DNA of 64,000 nt from the NCBI RefSeq assembly GCF_938045625.1, contig NZ_CALIAV010000023.1, positions 37,754-101,753 on the forward strand, in the 5' to 3' direction. Below, in pieces: positions 35,525 through 44,984 of the stretch; position 1 is the first letter of the stretch; the number at the start of each line of letters is the position of its first letter. Position numbers and translations under genes: made by a program. The notes under the pieces were generated by a model. It did not search any database, was not told the DNA's origin, and saw only the letters and a program-made list of their open reading frames with translations. This DNA is from an uncultured Campylobacter sp. (GTDB lineage Bacteria; Campylobacterota; Campylobacteria; Campylobacterales; Campylobacteraceae).

Positions 35525-37733
35525 ATATGAAATTTCAGGCCTGGTTCAAGGTGTGGGTTTTCGCCCTTTTGTTTATAATCTAGCCCTTAAATTCGGCCTT
35601 GCAGGCGAAATTTATAACGACGACGAGGGCGTAAAGCTAATACTTTACGGGCAGGGCGAGCAGATAGAAAAATTTGAAAAAGCGCTGCATGAGGAGCTAC
35701 CAAGCCTCGCTCGTATCGACGAAATGAGAAAAACCGAGCTAGAGGGCGCGAAATTTGACGACTTTCAGATAGTCGCCTCAAAATCGGCCAAAAAACACGC
35801 GCCTATCTTGCCAGATTTTGCCCTCTGCCAAGACTGCGAGCGCGAGTTTTACGACCCCGCAGACTCGAGGTATCATTATCCTTTTATCAACTGCACCAAC
35901 TGCGGCCCGAGGTTTTCGATTATCAAGTCGCTACCTTACGACCGCGCAAACACGACGATGAACGCGTTTAAGATGTGCGAATTTTGCGGCGGCGAATACA
36001 AAAATCCGCTAAATCGCCGCTATCACGCACAGCCCGTTTCCTGCCCAAACTGCGGGCCTAGGCTTGCTTTAAAAGACAAATTCGGGCGAGTTTTAGCGCA
36101 GGATAACGAAAGCGCAAAGCAGGCCGCGCGTCTCATAAACGAGGGCAAAATTTTAGCCGTAAAGGGGCTTGGCGGATTTCATCTGATGTGCCGTTTAAAG
36201 GAGGATACGGTGGGGCTGCTAAGAGAGCGCAAAAAGCGACCTAAAAAGCCATTTGCCGTGATGTGCAAAGACCTAGCGCGCGCTAAAAAATACGCACGAA
36301 TTTCGCCCGAGGAGCAGCGGCTTTTAAGTTCAAATTTAAAACCGATCGTCGTTTTACAAAGCTTGCCTGGCGCGCCGGTTCCCTCAAATTTAGCACCAGG
36401 ACTAAATAAAATCGGCATATTTTTGCCCTACACGGGCGTTCATCTTTTGCTTTTTGAGTACTTAGATGGCGACGTTATCGCCACCTCGGCCAATGTCTCG
36501 GGCGAGCCCATCATATATGGCGAAAAAGACCTGCGAGAAAAGCTGGGCGGAGTGATAGATTTTTACCTAGATAACGACCGCGAGATACACTCGCCAAGCG
36601 ACGATAGTATCGCGTTCGTAGCGGGCGGCGAGCCTATATTTATCCGCACCAGCCGCGGCGTGCATCCCAAATTTATCCGCACTAAATTTAAGAGCGAAAA
36701 GACAGTTTTAGCCGTCGGAGCCGAGTTAAAAAATCAGTTTGCGATCTTTAAGGACGGCGAGCTAATGGTGAGCCCGTATATCGGCGATCTAAAAAACGTC
36801 GCGACCTATGAGAGGTTTTGCGCGCTAATCAAGCTTTTTAGCGAGATTTACGAGCTAAAATTTGACGAGATCGCGGCTGATTTGCACCCGCATTTTTTAA
36901 ATTTGAAATGGGCGCGCGAATATGCCGCAAATTTTGGCTCAAAAATCACGCAGATCCAGCATCATCACGCGCATTTGCTTTCGGTGATTTTAGAAAACGA
37001 TCTGGACGCAAAGCGCGAGTATCTGGGCTTTTGCTTTGACGGTACGGGATATGGCGCGGACGGGAGCGTCTGGGGCGGAGAGATCCTAAAAGTGCGCGGC
37101 AAAGAGTACGAGCGGGTTTGCAAATTTAACGAAATTTTGCTGATCGGCGGCGAGGCTAGCGTGAAAAATATCTGGCAGATAGCTTATGCCGCGATTTTAA
37201 AGTATGGTTTGGAGTGCGAGGCGGAGGCGTTTTTGGCCAAATTTGAGCCAGCAAAGCTAAAAAATCTAAAAATTCTGCACGAAAAGCAAATAAACTGCGT
37301 CAAAACAAGCTCGCTTGGACGCATATTTGACGCATTTGCGGCGGTGATCCTCGGGCTTGATAGTATCAGCTATGAGGGCGAGGCGGGGATGAGCCTAGAA
37401 GCGCTCTACGACGCAAATTTAGACGCTTGCTATGAGTTTGAGATCACGAGTGACAAAATCTGCTTTAAAGAGGCCTTTAAAAGAGCTCTAAAAGACGAAG
37501 CAAAAACGGCTGCGACGGGCTTTATAAAAGGGCTAGCAAAGCTTGTAGCAGACGTAGCTTGCGCGCAGTCAAACGATATCTTGCTCGCAGGCGGAGTTTT
37601 TCAAAATAAAGCCCTGCTTGAAAATGTAATTTTAATTCTTAAGCAAAAAGGTAAGAAGTATTACATAAATAAGAACTTTTCGTCAAACGACTCCTCGGTA
37701 GCTATCGGTCAGATCGCGCTTATATTAATTTAA
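35508..37733 (+). CDS. hypF: Carbamoyltransferase HypF
   Basis: 741 residues. Order of domains: acylphosphatase-like (GLVQGVGFRPFVYNLA), two zinc-finger units (CQDCEREF with CTNCGPRF, and CEFCGGEY with CPNCGPR), YrdC-like (RKKRPKKPFAVM), and Kae1-like (QHHHAHLLSVI, GGVFQNKALLENV). HypF turns carbamoyl phosphate and ATP into carbamoyl-adenylate and loads HypE, the first step of CN- ligand synthesis. The only in-frame start near the acylphosphatase domain is TTG at 35508, which lies inside the end of hydE, so translation is probably coupled and weak. Sequence intact to the stop. Confidence 0.94.
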   Translation: MKRCFKYEISGLVQGVGFRPFVYNLALKFGLAGEIYNDDEGVKLILYGQGEQIEKFEKALHEELPSLARIDEMRKTELEGAKFDDFQIVASKSAKKHAPILPDFALCQDCEREFYDPADSRYHYPFINCTNCGPRFSIIKSLPYDRANTTMNAFKMCEFCGGEYKNPLNRRYHAQPVSCPNCGPRLALKDKFGRVLAQDNESAKQAARLINEGKILAVKGLGGFHLMCRLKEDTVGLLRERKKRPKKPFAVMCKDLARAKKYARISPEEQRLLSSNLKPIVVLQSLPGAPVPSNLAPGLNKIGIFLPYTGVHLLLFEYLDGDVIATSANVSGEPIIYGEKDLREKLGGVIDFYLDNDREIHSPSDDSIAFVAGGEPIFIRTSRGVHPKFIRTKFKSEKTVLAVGAELKNQFAIFKDGELMVSPYIGDLKNVATYERFCALIKLFSEIYELKFDEIAADLHPHFLNLKWAREYAANFGSKITQIQHHHAHLLSVILENDLDAKREYLGFCFDGTGYGADGSVWGGEILKVRGKEYERVCKFNEILLIGGEASVKNIWQIAYAAILKYGLECEAEAFLAKFEPAKLKNLKILHEKQINCVKTSSLGRIFDAFAAVILGLDSISYEGEAGMSLEALYDANLDACYEFEITSDKICFKEAFKRALKDEAKTAATGFIKGLAKLVADVACAQSNDILLAGGVFQNKALLENVILILKQKGKKYYINKNFSSNDSSVAIGQIALILI

Positions 37734-37750
37734 ATTAAAGTTTTCTGATG

Positions 37751-37780
37751 TATAATAACTAATAATTTCTTTAAGGAGGC
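37751..37780 (+). promoter_or_regulatory. Promoter and ribosome binding site of nikR
   Basis: TATAAT at 37751-37756 and AAGGAGG at 37773-37779, six bases before the GTG start at 37785. The -10 lies 18 bases past the hypF stop, so nikR can be transcribed separately from the hydrogenase operon. Confidence 0.6.
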
Positions 37781-37784
37781 GATA

Positions 37785-38198
37785 GTGGAAAACATTATAA
37801 GATTCAGCGTCTCGTTGCCAAAGCAGTTATTAGACGAACTCGACAACAAAATAAGCGCTCAGGGCTATGCTTCGAGAAGCGAGTTTACTCGCGATTTGAT
37901 TAGGGAAAAAATAGTAAATGACAGCTGGAAAGACGCGGACGAGGATCTCATCGGCGTTTTGACGCTCATTTATTTGCACCACCAAAACGACCTCGTCGTG
38001 AAAATGATGGACATCGAGCACCAGGCAAATTTGCACATCGCCTGCACGACTCACGTCCATATAGATCACGACAACTGCCTGGAGACTCTCATACTTCGCG
38101 GTAAAGCGGGAGCTATCGAGAAATTTTCCGAAAAGATGGGCGGACTAAAAGGGGTTAAATTTTCAAAACTAACCAAGGCCGCCGTCCCGCGCTCATAA
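37785..38198 (+). CDS. nikR: Nickel-responsive transcriptional regulator
   Basis: 137 residues starting with GTG behind a strong AAGGAGG. N-terminal ribbon-helix-helix domain ([35 protein letters not shown]) binds DNA; the C-terminal ACT-like domain holds nickel with [17 protein letters not shown], matching the H76/H87/H89/C95 pattern of E. coli NikR. NikR controls nickel uptake and nickel enzymes, so its place between the hydrogenase genes and hypB fits. Targets in this genome cannot be read from the window. Confidence 0.96.
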   Translation: MENIIRFSVSLPKQLLDELDNKISAQGYASRSEFTRDLIREKIVNDSWKDADEDLIGVLTLIYLHHQNDLVVKMMDIEHQANLHIACTTHVHIDHDNCLETLILRGKAGAIEKFSEKMGGLKGVKFSKLTKAAVPRS

Positions 38199-38208
38199 TG
38201 CTTAAGAT

Positions 38209-38245
38209 GCGGGCAAGCTTGATAAGCCATATCAAATTTGCCCGC
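38209..38245 (+). terminator. Terminator of nikR
   Basis: GCGGGCAA (38209-38216) pairs with TTGCCCGC (38238-38245) and inner TTGATA with TATCAA, loop AGCCA; followed by AAAAGTCTCTCTTTT. Confidence 0.8.
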
Positions 38246-38329
38246 AAAAGTCTCTCTTTTATCACGCATTTATCTCTTTAACGCTAAAATTATCAGGATT
38301 TATCACTATTTTTATTTCAAGGTTAAAAT

Positions 38330-39513
38330 TTGAAACATATCTCTTTTAAAAATTTCGTCCAAAACGAGGCTAGTTCGGGCATCTTGCTCATCCTTGCCGC
38401 GATTTTTGCGATGATATTTCAAAACGGCTTTTTGAGCGAATTTTACAACTCCTTTTTACGTATAAATATGGGCGTGGTTTTTGGCGAATTTAGCCTGCAA
38501 AAGCCGCTCATTTTGTGGGTAAACGACGGGCTTATGGCGGTGTTTTTCTTTCTTTTGGGGCTTGAGCTAAAGCGCGAGATAGTCGAGGGTGAGATGCGAA
38601 ATCCCGCTCAGATCGTGCTACCTATCGTGGGTGCGGCAGGCGGCATCGTCATGCCCGCGCTCGTTTTTTACGCGTTTAACCACGCCGATGCTTTCGCGCT
38701 AAAAGGCTGGGCGATCCCGACTGCGACGGACACGGCGTTTGCTCTAGGTATCATAATGATTTTAGGCAAAAGAGTGCCGGCGAGTCTAAAAATTTTCCTC
38801 GTGACGCTATCTATCATCGACGACGTTTGCGCTATTTTGATAATGGCGATATTTTACAGCGGACATCTCTCGGCTATGTCGTTTATGGTTGCCGGAGTGG
38901 CTACTTTAGGGCTTTTGGCTTTAAATTTAGCCGGCGTAAATAAAAAAGCCTGCTATGTGATTTTGGGCATAATCCTTTGGGTGAGCGTGCTAAAATCAGG
39001 CGTGCATGCGACGCTAGTGGGCGTCGTGGCGGCATTTTTTATACCGCTTAAGGCAAAGGACGCGAGGGCTCGATGCTAAAGCAGATCGAGCACGACCTGC
39101 ACGGTTATGTCGCCTTTTTCGTGCTACCGGTGTTTGCCTTCGTAAACGCTGGCATCTCGCTAAAAGGCATCGGTCTGGAGCAGATTTTCCATCCCGTATC
39201 GCTAGGCGTCATCTTGGGGCTGTTTGCGGGCAAACAGCTTGGGGTGTTTGGCTTTTGTTTTCTTGCGATCAAATTTAAGCTCGCAAAGCTACCCAAATAC
39301 TGCAATCTAGCTCAGTTTTACGGTCTTTGCTTGCTTACCGGTATCGGCTTTACGATGAGTCTTTTTATAAATTCGCTCTCCTATCACGACACCTACGAGT
39401 TTGCCTACGCCGATAAGCTAGCCGTGCTAATCGCATCGGTGATCTCGGGTGCGGCGGGCTATGCGGTGCTCTACTGGGCTGGGCGACACAGGATAATGAA
39501 ATGCGTGGAGTAG
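38330..39513 (+). pseudogene. nhaA: Na+/H+ antiporter NhaA, frameshifted
   Basis: Two adjacent frames together make one NhaA. 38330-39079 gives 249 residues (TTG start, LKREIVEGEMRNP, WAIPTATDTAFALGI, LTLSIIDDVCAIL-type helix with the transport Asp pair in IDD) and 39073-39513 gives the last 146 residues (LKQIEHDLHGYVAFFVLPVFAFVNAGISL). The frame changes by one base near 39060 at GCAAAGGACGC; restoring one A gives AKGREGSMLKQIEHDL, the normal NhaA linker. No slippery heptamer is seen. As it stands the antiporter lacks its last helices and is probably inactive, unless this is a sequencing error. Confidence 0.85.
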
Positions 39514-39517
39514 AAAA

Positions 39518-40801
39518 ATGATGATATTTCATAAAAATTTTCTCGCAGACGAGCTTGCGAAGTGGCGAGAGGATGGGCTGATAAGCGACGAGGCGGCGCG
39601 CAAGATAGCAGCTAGATACGATATAGATCTATCGGGCGCAAACGAGCGGCGAAGCTTTATATTAAAGCTCGTAGCGTATCTGTTTTTGGCGCTTTCCCTA
39701 TTTACGTTAGTTGGCGCAAATTGGGAGGAGCTACCGCGCGCCGTGAGGCTAATCATAGTGCTTGGCATACTCGCGGCGGTAAATTTTAGCGGAGTTTGGG
39801 CGCAGAAAAATGGCAAAGAGACGCAGGCTACGACGCTGTTTTTCTTGGGTAACTTTTGCTACGGTGCGGCGATCGTTTTAGTCGCGCAAATTTACCATCT
39901 AGGCGAGCATATGCCAAACGGCGTGCTGCTGTGGGCGGTTGGAGCTTTGGCGCTCGGGCTTGCTACGCGCAAGTCCATCATCACGCTTCAGGCTCTTATT
40001 TTGGGGCTTATTTGGTTTTTGATGGAGTTTGAGTTTAGCGGCGTTTCGCACGGATTTTTGCTGTTTATCGTAACTTCGGCTGCGGTGCTTTGGCGCGACG
40101 ATTCGTGGCTACTTACGGGCGCGCTTTTTGCGAGCGTGTTTGCTTATATCGTCTCTTTCGTGCTTTACGAGCGGTATTTTCTAGCTGATCTGCGCGTGGA
40201 CGACGCGTTTTACGGAGTTCATTTTTTCGCGCTTAGCTACTGCTTGCTAGCCGTTTGCGCTTCGTTTTTGCTTGAGAGGGCGGGCAAATTTGAACTCGCG
40301 TTTTATCTCAAAACCGTCGGCATCGTCTGCGGCGCCGGCATCTTGTGCTTTGATATTTCGCTTTACGAGGACTTGCATTTTTCGCGTCCGTGGCCTTATG
40401 GCGCCCAGAGCTACGAGAATGTTTTAAACGGCGTTACATTTTTAAAAAGCGTGTTTGGAGCGCTGTTTGTGGCTTTTTGCGCGGCCTCTTTAGGACTTGC
40501 GTTTTACTTTAAAAAATACGCCGCCGCAACAGTCGGAGCGCTTTTAGTGGCGCTACCTTTTATCTTAGACGCGTTTGCGGGCTACGAGGAGGGCGTGTTT
40601 TCGCTCATCGGCGTTTGCGTCGCGGTCGCTCTTATCAAGCAAAATAATATGAAATTTGGCATCGCGCTCATCTTTTGGGTGGCGTTCGTGCGATATGTTG
40701 ATCTAGTCGGCGATTACGTTAGTGCTAGCGCGCTATTTTTGGTGTTTGCGCTGGTGGTGCTCGGCGTGTCTAGGATCTCTAAAAAAAGGAGCGCGAGATG
40801 A
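39518..40801 (+). CDS. DUF2157-type membrane protein
   Basis: 427 residues with a short soluble start (ELAKWREDGLISDEAARKIAARY, the typical DUF2157 opening) and about ten or more hydrophobic helices. The function of the family is not known. It begins 4 bases after nhaA and overlaps the next gene by 4 bases (ATGA). DUF2157 and GDYXXLXY proteins are regularly coded side by side, which supports a shared membrane role. Confidence 0.82.
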   Translation: MMIFHKNFLADELAKWREDGLISDEAARKIAARYDIDLSGANERRSFILKLVAYLFLALSLFTLVGANWEELPRAVRLIIVLGILAAVNFSGVWAQKNGKETQATTLFFLGNFCYGAAIVLVAQIYHLGEHMPNGVLLWAVGALALGLATRKSIITLQALILGLIWFLMEFEFSGVSHGFLLFIVTSAAVLWRDDSWLLTGALFASVFAYIVSFVLYERYFLADLRVDDAFYGVHFFALSYCLLAVCASFLLERAGKFELAFYLKTVGIVCGAGILCFDISLYEDLHFSRPWPYGAQSYENVLNGVTFLKSVFGALFVAFCAASLGLAFYFKKYAAATVGALLVALPFILDAFAGYEEGVFSLIGVCVAVALIKQNNMKFGIALIFWVAFVRYVDLVGDYVSASALFLVFALVVLGVSRISKKRSAR

Positions 40802-41325
40802 AACTAAAGCTGATTTTTGCCGCCGCTGTATTTCAAATTTTAGCCGTGATAGCGATGCTTGCGTATGCGTACGCGCCGATATATTTTGGCAAAGAGATCT
40901 TGCTGCAAACTACGCTTTACGATCCGCGCGATATGTTTCGCGGCGACTACGTGCGCCTTAGCTACGGCTTTGCAAGCATTTACGAGCTGGACAAAAGAGA
41001 CTCAAATTTGAGCAAAAGGCAGCAGCTGCACGGCGCTAAAATTTACGCTATCTTAAAGCAAGATAAAGACGGCAAGTATAAATTTGACAAATATAGCTTT
41101 GAGCAGCCTGATGGCGGGACGTTTTTAGCTGGCAGGGTTGATTATAATACCGCAAATTTCGGCATCGAAGCCTTTTTTATGCCGCCCAAAAGCGCAAAGC
41201 GGATGGAGCGAGATATGATGGAGTTTAACGCCACGGCCGTCATCAGCGTGATGGATAATGGCAAAGCTCGCATCAAAGATATCATGCTAGAAAAACCAAA
41301 CGCGGGCGAGTCTCGCGGATATTAA
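40798..41325 (+). CDS. GDYXXLXY-domain membrane protein
   Basis: 175 residues: one N-terminal helix (KLIFAAAVFQILAVIAMLAYAYAPIYF) and a periplasmic domain with the family motif RGDYVRLSYGF. Family function unknown. It overlaps the DUF2157 gene by 4 bases and is probably translated together with it. A 14-bp hairpin follows the stop. Confidence 0.85.
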   Translation: MKLKLIFAAAVFQILAVIAMLAYAYAPIYFGKEILLQTTLYDPRDMFRGDYVRLSYGFASIYELDKRDSNLSKRQQLHGAKIYAILKQDKDGKYKFDKYSFEQPDGGTFLAGRVDYNTANFGIEAFFMPPKSAKRMERDMMEFNATAVISVMDNGKARIKDIMLEKPNAGESRGY

Positions 41326-41341
41326 ATTTATCGGCAAAGAG

Positions 41342-41381
41342 GGCTAAATTTGACTAGACTAATCTGAAGTCAAATTTAGCC
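41342..41381. repeat. Perfect 14-bp AAATTTGAC inverted repeat
   Basis: GGCTAAATTTGACT (41342-41355) and AGTCAAATTTAGCC (41368-41381) are exact complements with a 12-base loop. It lies 16 bases after the GDYXXLXY gene and may terminate it, though no T-run follows. The core words are the same as those in the hydD insert. Confidence 0.65.
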
Positions 41382-41526
41382 TAGTGCTTCAAATTTAACG
41401 CGGCTTAAATTTGAGTCAAATTTGACCCGCCTCGCCGCCGCCGCAAAAATCTCAAAATATAAATAAAACGCAACGAAATAATATCCTCAAGGTATGAAAC
41501 TAAAGCGAGATTTTAACATCTAAGAG

Positions 41527-41532
41527 TATAAT
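41527..41532 (+). promoter_or_regulatory. -10 box of the hypBCDEA operon
   Basis: TATAAT in AGAGTATAATAACC, 31 bases before the hypB ATG; AAGGAG at 41550-41555 is the ribosome binding site. The preceding 41382-41520 holds further AAATTTGA words and no gene. Confidence 0.6.
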
Positions 41533-41562
41533 AACCCCAAAAAATCGCTAAGGAGAAACAAA

Positions 41563-42369
41563 ATGTGTAAAGATTGCGGATGCTCGCTCGGTGGGCACGA
41601 TCACGCCCATACTCACGCCGACGGCACGACTCACTCGCACGCTCACGATCACGGTGCCGAGCACGGACACGGCGCGGCTCACGAGCATAGCCACGGCCAC
41701 GCGCACCCTGCGCTAAATGACAGTAAAACGGTCGAAGTGATAACTAAAATTTTATCCCAAAACGACGAAGAGGCCGCGCACAACCGCGCTCATTTGGATG
41801 AGCACGGGATTTTATGCGTAAATCTCATGAGTAGCCCCGGCAGCGGAAAAACTACGCTACTAGAAGCCACGATAAAAAGCGGTAAATTTAAAATCGGCGT
41901 CGTTGAGGGCGATCTAGAGACCAACCAAGACGCCGACCGCATAATAAAAGCTGGCGGCAAAGCCCATCAGATCACGACCGGACAGGCATGTCACCTCGAT
42001 GCCTTTATGGTGCATGAGGGGCTTCATCATCTGCCGCTAGAGGGCCTTGATATAGTTTTCGTTGAAAATGTCGGCAACCTCGTATGCCCCGCTAGCTACG
42101 ACGTGGGCTCGCACTTTAACGTCGTGCTGCTCTCGGTGCCTGAAGGCGACGATAAGGTAGCCAAATACCCCGTGATGTTTCGCGCTGCCGATCTCATCGT
42201 GATAACCAAAACTTCGCTGTTGCCGCATTTTGAATTTGACGTAAAAAAAGTCGTCAAAGAGGCTCGCAAACTAAATCCGAAGGTGGGCGTCATTGAGCTT
42301 GACGCAAAAACGGGCGAGGGCATGGAGAAGTGGCTAAATTTCTTAAAATTTAAAAAAGAACTTAGATAA
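41563..42369 (+). CDS. hypB: Hydrogenase nickel-insertion GTPase HypB
   Basis: 268 residues. MCKDCGC is the high-affinity nickel site; residues about 12-50 are His-rich (some 18 His) and should store nickel, as in rhizobial HypB. The GTPase core has SSPGSGKTTLLEA (P-loop), VEGDLETNQDADR and the metal-site CHLDAFMV, then VVITKTSLL as the guanine-specific NKxD-like segment. With HypA it places nickel in the HydB precursor. First gene of hypBCDEA; stop overlaps hypC start as TAATG. Confidence 0.96.
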   Translation: MCKDCGCSLGGHDHAHTHADGTTHSHAHDHGAEHGHGAAHEHSHGHAHPALNDSKTVEVITKILSQNDEEAAHNRAHLDEHGILCVNLMSSPGSGKTTLLEATIKSGKFKIGVVEGDLETNQDADRIIKAGGKAHQITTGQACHLDAFMVHEGLHHLPLEGLDIVFVENVGNLVCPASYDVGSHFNVVLLSVPEGDDKVAKYPVMFRAADLIVITKTSLLPHFEFDVKKVVKEARKLNPKVGVIELDAKTGEGMEKWLNFLKFKKELR

Positions 42370-42683
42370 TGTGCCTCTCAATCCCTTCAAAAGTGGTCTC
42401 AATCGACGAAGATAACGTCGCTACCGTCGAGACGCTAGGCGTGAGTCGCCGCGTGAGCCTCGATCTCATCGCCGAGCCCGTAGCCGTGGGCGAATACGTA
42501 CTCATCCACGTCGGTTACGCGATGGAAAAAATCGATACGAAATTTGCGCTAGAGAGCATCGAAATCTACCGCCAAATCGCCAAAGATATGGAGAGCGGCC
42601 AGATCGGCGCGGACGAAGGCGACGCGGGACTAAGCGCCATGCAAGCGGCGGCAAACGAGCCAAACGCAAAGGAAAAAGCGTGA
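42369..42683 (+). CDS. hypC: Hydrogenase assembly chaperone HypC
   Basis: 104 residues starting MCLSIPSKVV, the conserved N-terminus whose Cys-2 binds the Fe(CN)2CO unit together with HypD and then chaperones HydB. The core ends near residue 75; the tail (GQIGADEGDAGLSAMQAAANEPNAKEKA) is an acidic, Ala-rich extension not usual in the family. Overlaps hypD by 4 bases. Confidence 0.94.
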   Translation: MCLSIPSKVVSIDEDNVATVETLGVSRRVSLDLIAEPVAVGEYVLIHVGYAMEKIDTKFALESIEIYRQIAKDMESGQIGADEGDAGLSAMQAAANEPNAKEKA

Positions 42684-43777
42684 ATCTAATCAATGATTTT
42701 CGCGACAAAGAGCTTATTTTAGCGCTTTCAAAACTCATAAAAAAAGAGAGCGTAAAACCGCTAAATATCATGGAAATTTGCGGCGGACACACGCACTCGA
42801 TCATGAAATTTGGCCTGCCGCAGCTAGTGGGCGAACATATAAATTTCGTCCACGGCCCGGGCTGTCCCGTCTGCGTGATGCCAAGAAGCCGCATCGACGA
42901 GGCGATAAAGCTAGCCCAGATGCCAGGCACAATCCTGTGCACTCTAGCCGACATGATGAGAGTCCCCGGCTCAAACACCAGCCTGCAAAAGCTGCGCGGC
43001 GAGGGTTGCGACATCAGAGCGCTATATAGCCCGCTAGACTGTATCAAAATCGCGCGCGAAAATCCCGAAAAGAGCGTGATATTTTTCGCGATCGGGTTTG
43101 AGACGACGACGCCTATGAGCGCAAATTTAGTCCAAAAGGCGCTGGAGCTCGGGCTGAAAAATCTATTTTTCCACATAAATCACGTTACCGTCCCCGCACC
43201 CGTACGAGCGATCCTAAATGACGAAAACGTCAAGATCGACGCATTTTTGGGACCTAGCCACGTGAGCGTGATCACGGGATATGGCATCTACGAGAGCATC
43301 GCGGCCGAGTATAAAAAACCTATCGCGGTTAGCGGATTTGAGCCGCTTGATCTGATGGACGGTATCCTAAATCTCGTCCGCCAGCAAAACGCGGGCACGC
43401 ACGAGGTCTATAACGAATACGCAAGAGTCGTTACGCGCGAGGGCAATGTAAAAGCGCAGGAACTTGTAGCTAAATTTTTCGAGCCGTGCGACTTCTCTTG
43501 GCGCGGTCTTGGCGTGATCGCTCAAAGCGGTATGAAGCTGCGCTCCGAGTACGCGAAGCTTGACGCGAGGGTCAAATTTGACTGCAGCGTCCAAAGCAAA
43601 GGCGAGAGCAAGGCCTGTATCTGTCCTGAAATTTTACGCGGGCGCGCAAAGCCGTTTGACTGCAAAATTTTCGCCAAAGCCTGTACACCAAAAACTCCCG
43701 TGGGTTCGTGCATGGTCTCTAGCGAGGGCGCGTGCGCGGCATATTACAAATACGGCGACGTAAAAAGCGCGGGCTAA
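42680..43777 (+). CDS. hypD: Hydrogenase formation protein HypD
   Basis: 365 residues. Conserved segments: MEICGGHTHSIMKFGLPQL, HGPGCPVCVMPRS, and the C-terminal Cys cluster (ACICPEILRG, FDCKIFAKACTP, GSCMVSSEGACAAYYKYG) that holds a 4Fe-4S cluster. HypD with HypC is the scaffold on which the Fe(CN)2CO group is built with CN- from HypE-HypF. GTG start at 42680 overlaps the hypC stop. Confidence 0.95.
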   Translation: MNLINDFRDKELILALSKLIKKESVKPLNIMEICGGHTHSIMKFGLPQLVGEHINFVHGPGCPVCVMPRSRIDEAIKLAQMPGTILCTLADMMRVPGSNTSLQKLRGEGCDIRALYSPLDCIKIARENPEKSVIFFAIGFETTTPMSANLVQKALELGLKNLFFHINHVTVPAPVRAILNDENVKIDAFLGPSHVSVITGYGIYESIAAEYKKPIAVSGFEPLDLMDGILNLVRQQNAGTHEVYNEYARVVTREGNVKAQELVAKFFEPCDFSWRGLGVIAQSGMKLRSEYAKLDARVKFDCSVQSKGESKACICPEILRGRAKPFDCKIFAKACTPKTPVGSCMVSSEGACAAYYKYGDVKSAG

Positions 43778-43789
43778 GAGGAGGCAAAT

Positions 43790-44839
43790 TTGAGCAAGAT
43801 AATGCTAAGCCACGGCGGCGGCGGCGAGGAGATGAACTCGCTCATAAACGAGACGATTTTTAGGATATTCGATAATGAAATTTTGCGCGAGAGCAACGAC
43901 AGCGCGATACTAAATTTCAGCGATTTTCACGCGGACAAAAATGCTGGCGACTCGGCAAATTTGACGCCTAAATTTAACGGCAAGCTAGCCTTTAGCACCG
44001 ATAGTTTCGTTGTTACGCCGATATTTTTTAACGGCGGGGATATCGGCAAGATCGCCGCATGCGGCACGATAAACGACCTAGCTATGGTGGGTGCTGAGGC
44101 AAAGTACCTAAGCTGTGCGCTCATCGTTGAGGAGGGGCTGGAAATAGCCGAGCTAGAGCGCGTGCTAGGCTCGTTAGCCGCGGTCGCTCGCGAAAACGGC
44201 GTGCGGATCGTCTGCGGTGATACGAAGGTCGTGCCGCGCGGTAAATGCGATAAAATTTTTATCAATACGAGCGGTATCGGCGAGATCGTCTGTGAGGGCG
44301 TGGAGCTAAAAAGCCTGCGGGCGGGCGCAAAGATCCTGATCTCGGGCGACGTGGGCAGGCACGGCGCGGTGGTGCTGGCTAGCCGCGAGGAGCTCGATCT
44401 ACAAAGCGATCTAAAAAGCGACTGCAAGGCGCTAGTGGGCGCGGTAAAGGCGCTGATTACTGGCGGCGTGAAGCCTCTTTGTATGCGCGACGCGACGCGC
44501 GGCGGTCTCTCGGCGGTGCTAAACGAATGGGCGAAATTTAGCGGCCTAGACATCCTCGTTCGCGAGGAGGATATCAAGGTCGGCGACGAAGTGACAGGCG
44601 TTTGCGAGCTGTTTGGCTTTGAGCCTTATGAGCTAGCCAACGAGGGTACGTTCGTGCTAGCCGTAGATGAAAAAGATGAGGCGCGCGCGCTTGAGATTTT
44701 ACGCAAATTTGACGCTAACGCAGCCTCGATCGGCGAGATTTTAGGCGTCGCAAACGGCCGCGTCATCCTGCAAAACGTATACGGCTCGAAACGCTTTTTA
44801 GAAGCGCCAAAGGGCGAGCTATTGCCTCGAATATGCTAG
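43790..44839 (+). CDS. hypE: Hydrogenase maturation protein HypE
   Basis: 349 residues of the PurM-like fold. KLAFSTDSFVVTPIFFNGGDIGKIAACGTINDLAMVGA is split over known conserved segments, and the protein ends PRIC, whose Cys takes the carbamoyl group from HypF and is dehydrated to thiocyanate. Between NDSAIL and KLAFSTDS there is a short insert (about residues 42-64) not expected from other HypE proteins. Start TTG at 43790, with GAGG upstream in GAGGAGGC. Confidence 0.95.
   Translation: MSKIMLSHGGGGEEMNSLINETIFRIFDNEILRESNDSAILNFSDFHADKNAGDSANLTPKFNGKLAFSTDSFVVTPIFFNGGDIGKIAACGTINDLAMVGAEAKYLSCALIVEEGLEIAELERVLGSLAAVARENGVRIVCGDTKVVPRGKCDKIFINTSGIGEIVCEGVELKSLRAGAKILISGDVGRHGAVVLASREELDLQSDLKSDCKALVGAVKALITGGVKPLCMRDATRGGLSAVLNEWAKFSGLDILVREEDIKVGDEVTGVCELFGFEPYELANEGTFVLAVDEKDEARALEILRKFDANAASIGEILGVANGRVILQNVYGSKRFLEAPKGELLPRIC
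43913..43981 (+). repeat. Short in-frame AAATTT-rich insert in hypE
   Basis: About 69 bases coding NFSDFHADKNAGDSANLTP and a few more residues. It contains AAATTTCAG, AAATTTGACG and AAATTTAACG. No long inverted repeat, so this is the weakest of the three inserts. Borders approximate. Confidence 0.4.
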
Positions 44840-44984
44840 GCATGGCGATGGATAGGTCAAATTTAATCGCATTGACTTTTGAGGCTTGGACGGCACGAGA
44901 GCGGGCTCGCAAAATTTATCAAATTTACGCCCTAGGCGCGTCCGTGCAAATAAAATCCGCTCCGTCCGCAATCAAGGAAATCCG

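Noticed and set aside
39050..39080. Programmed -1 frameshifting in nhaA
   Set aside because: No X XXY YYZ slippery heptamer and no downstream hairpin; a plain base loss is simpler.
41600..41710. Repetitive His codons suggesting a DNA repeat
   Set aside because: They are the nickel-storing His-rich N-terminus of HypB; codons vary and there is no repeat unit.
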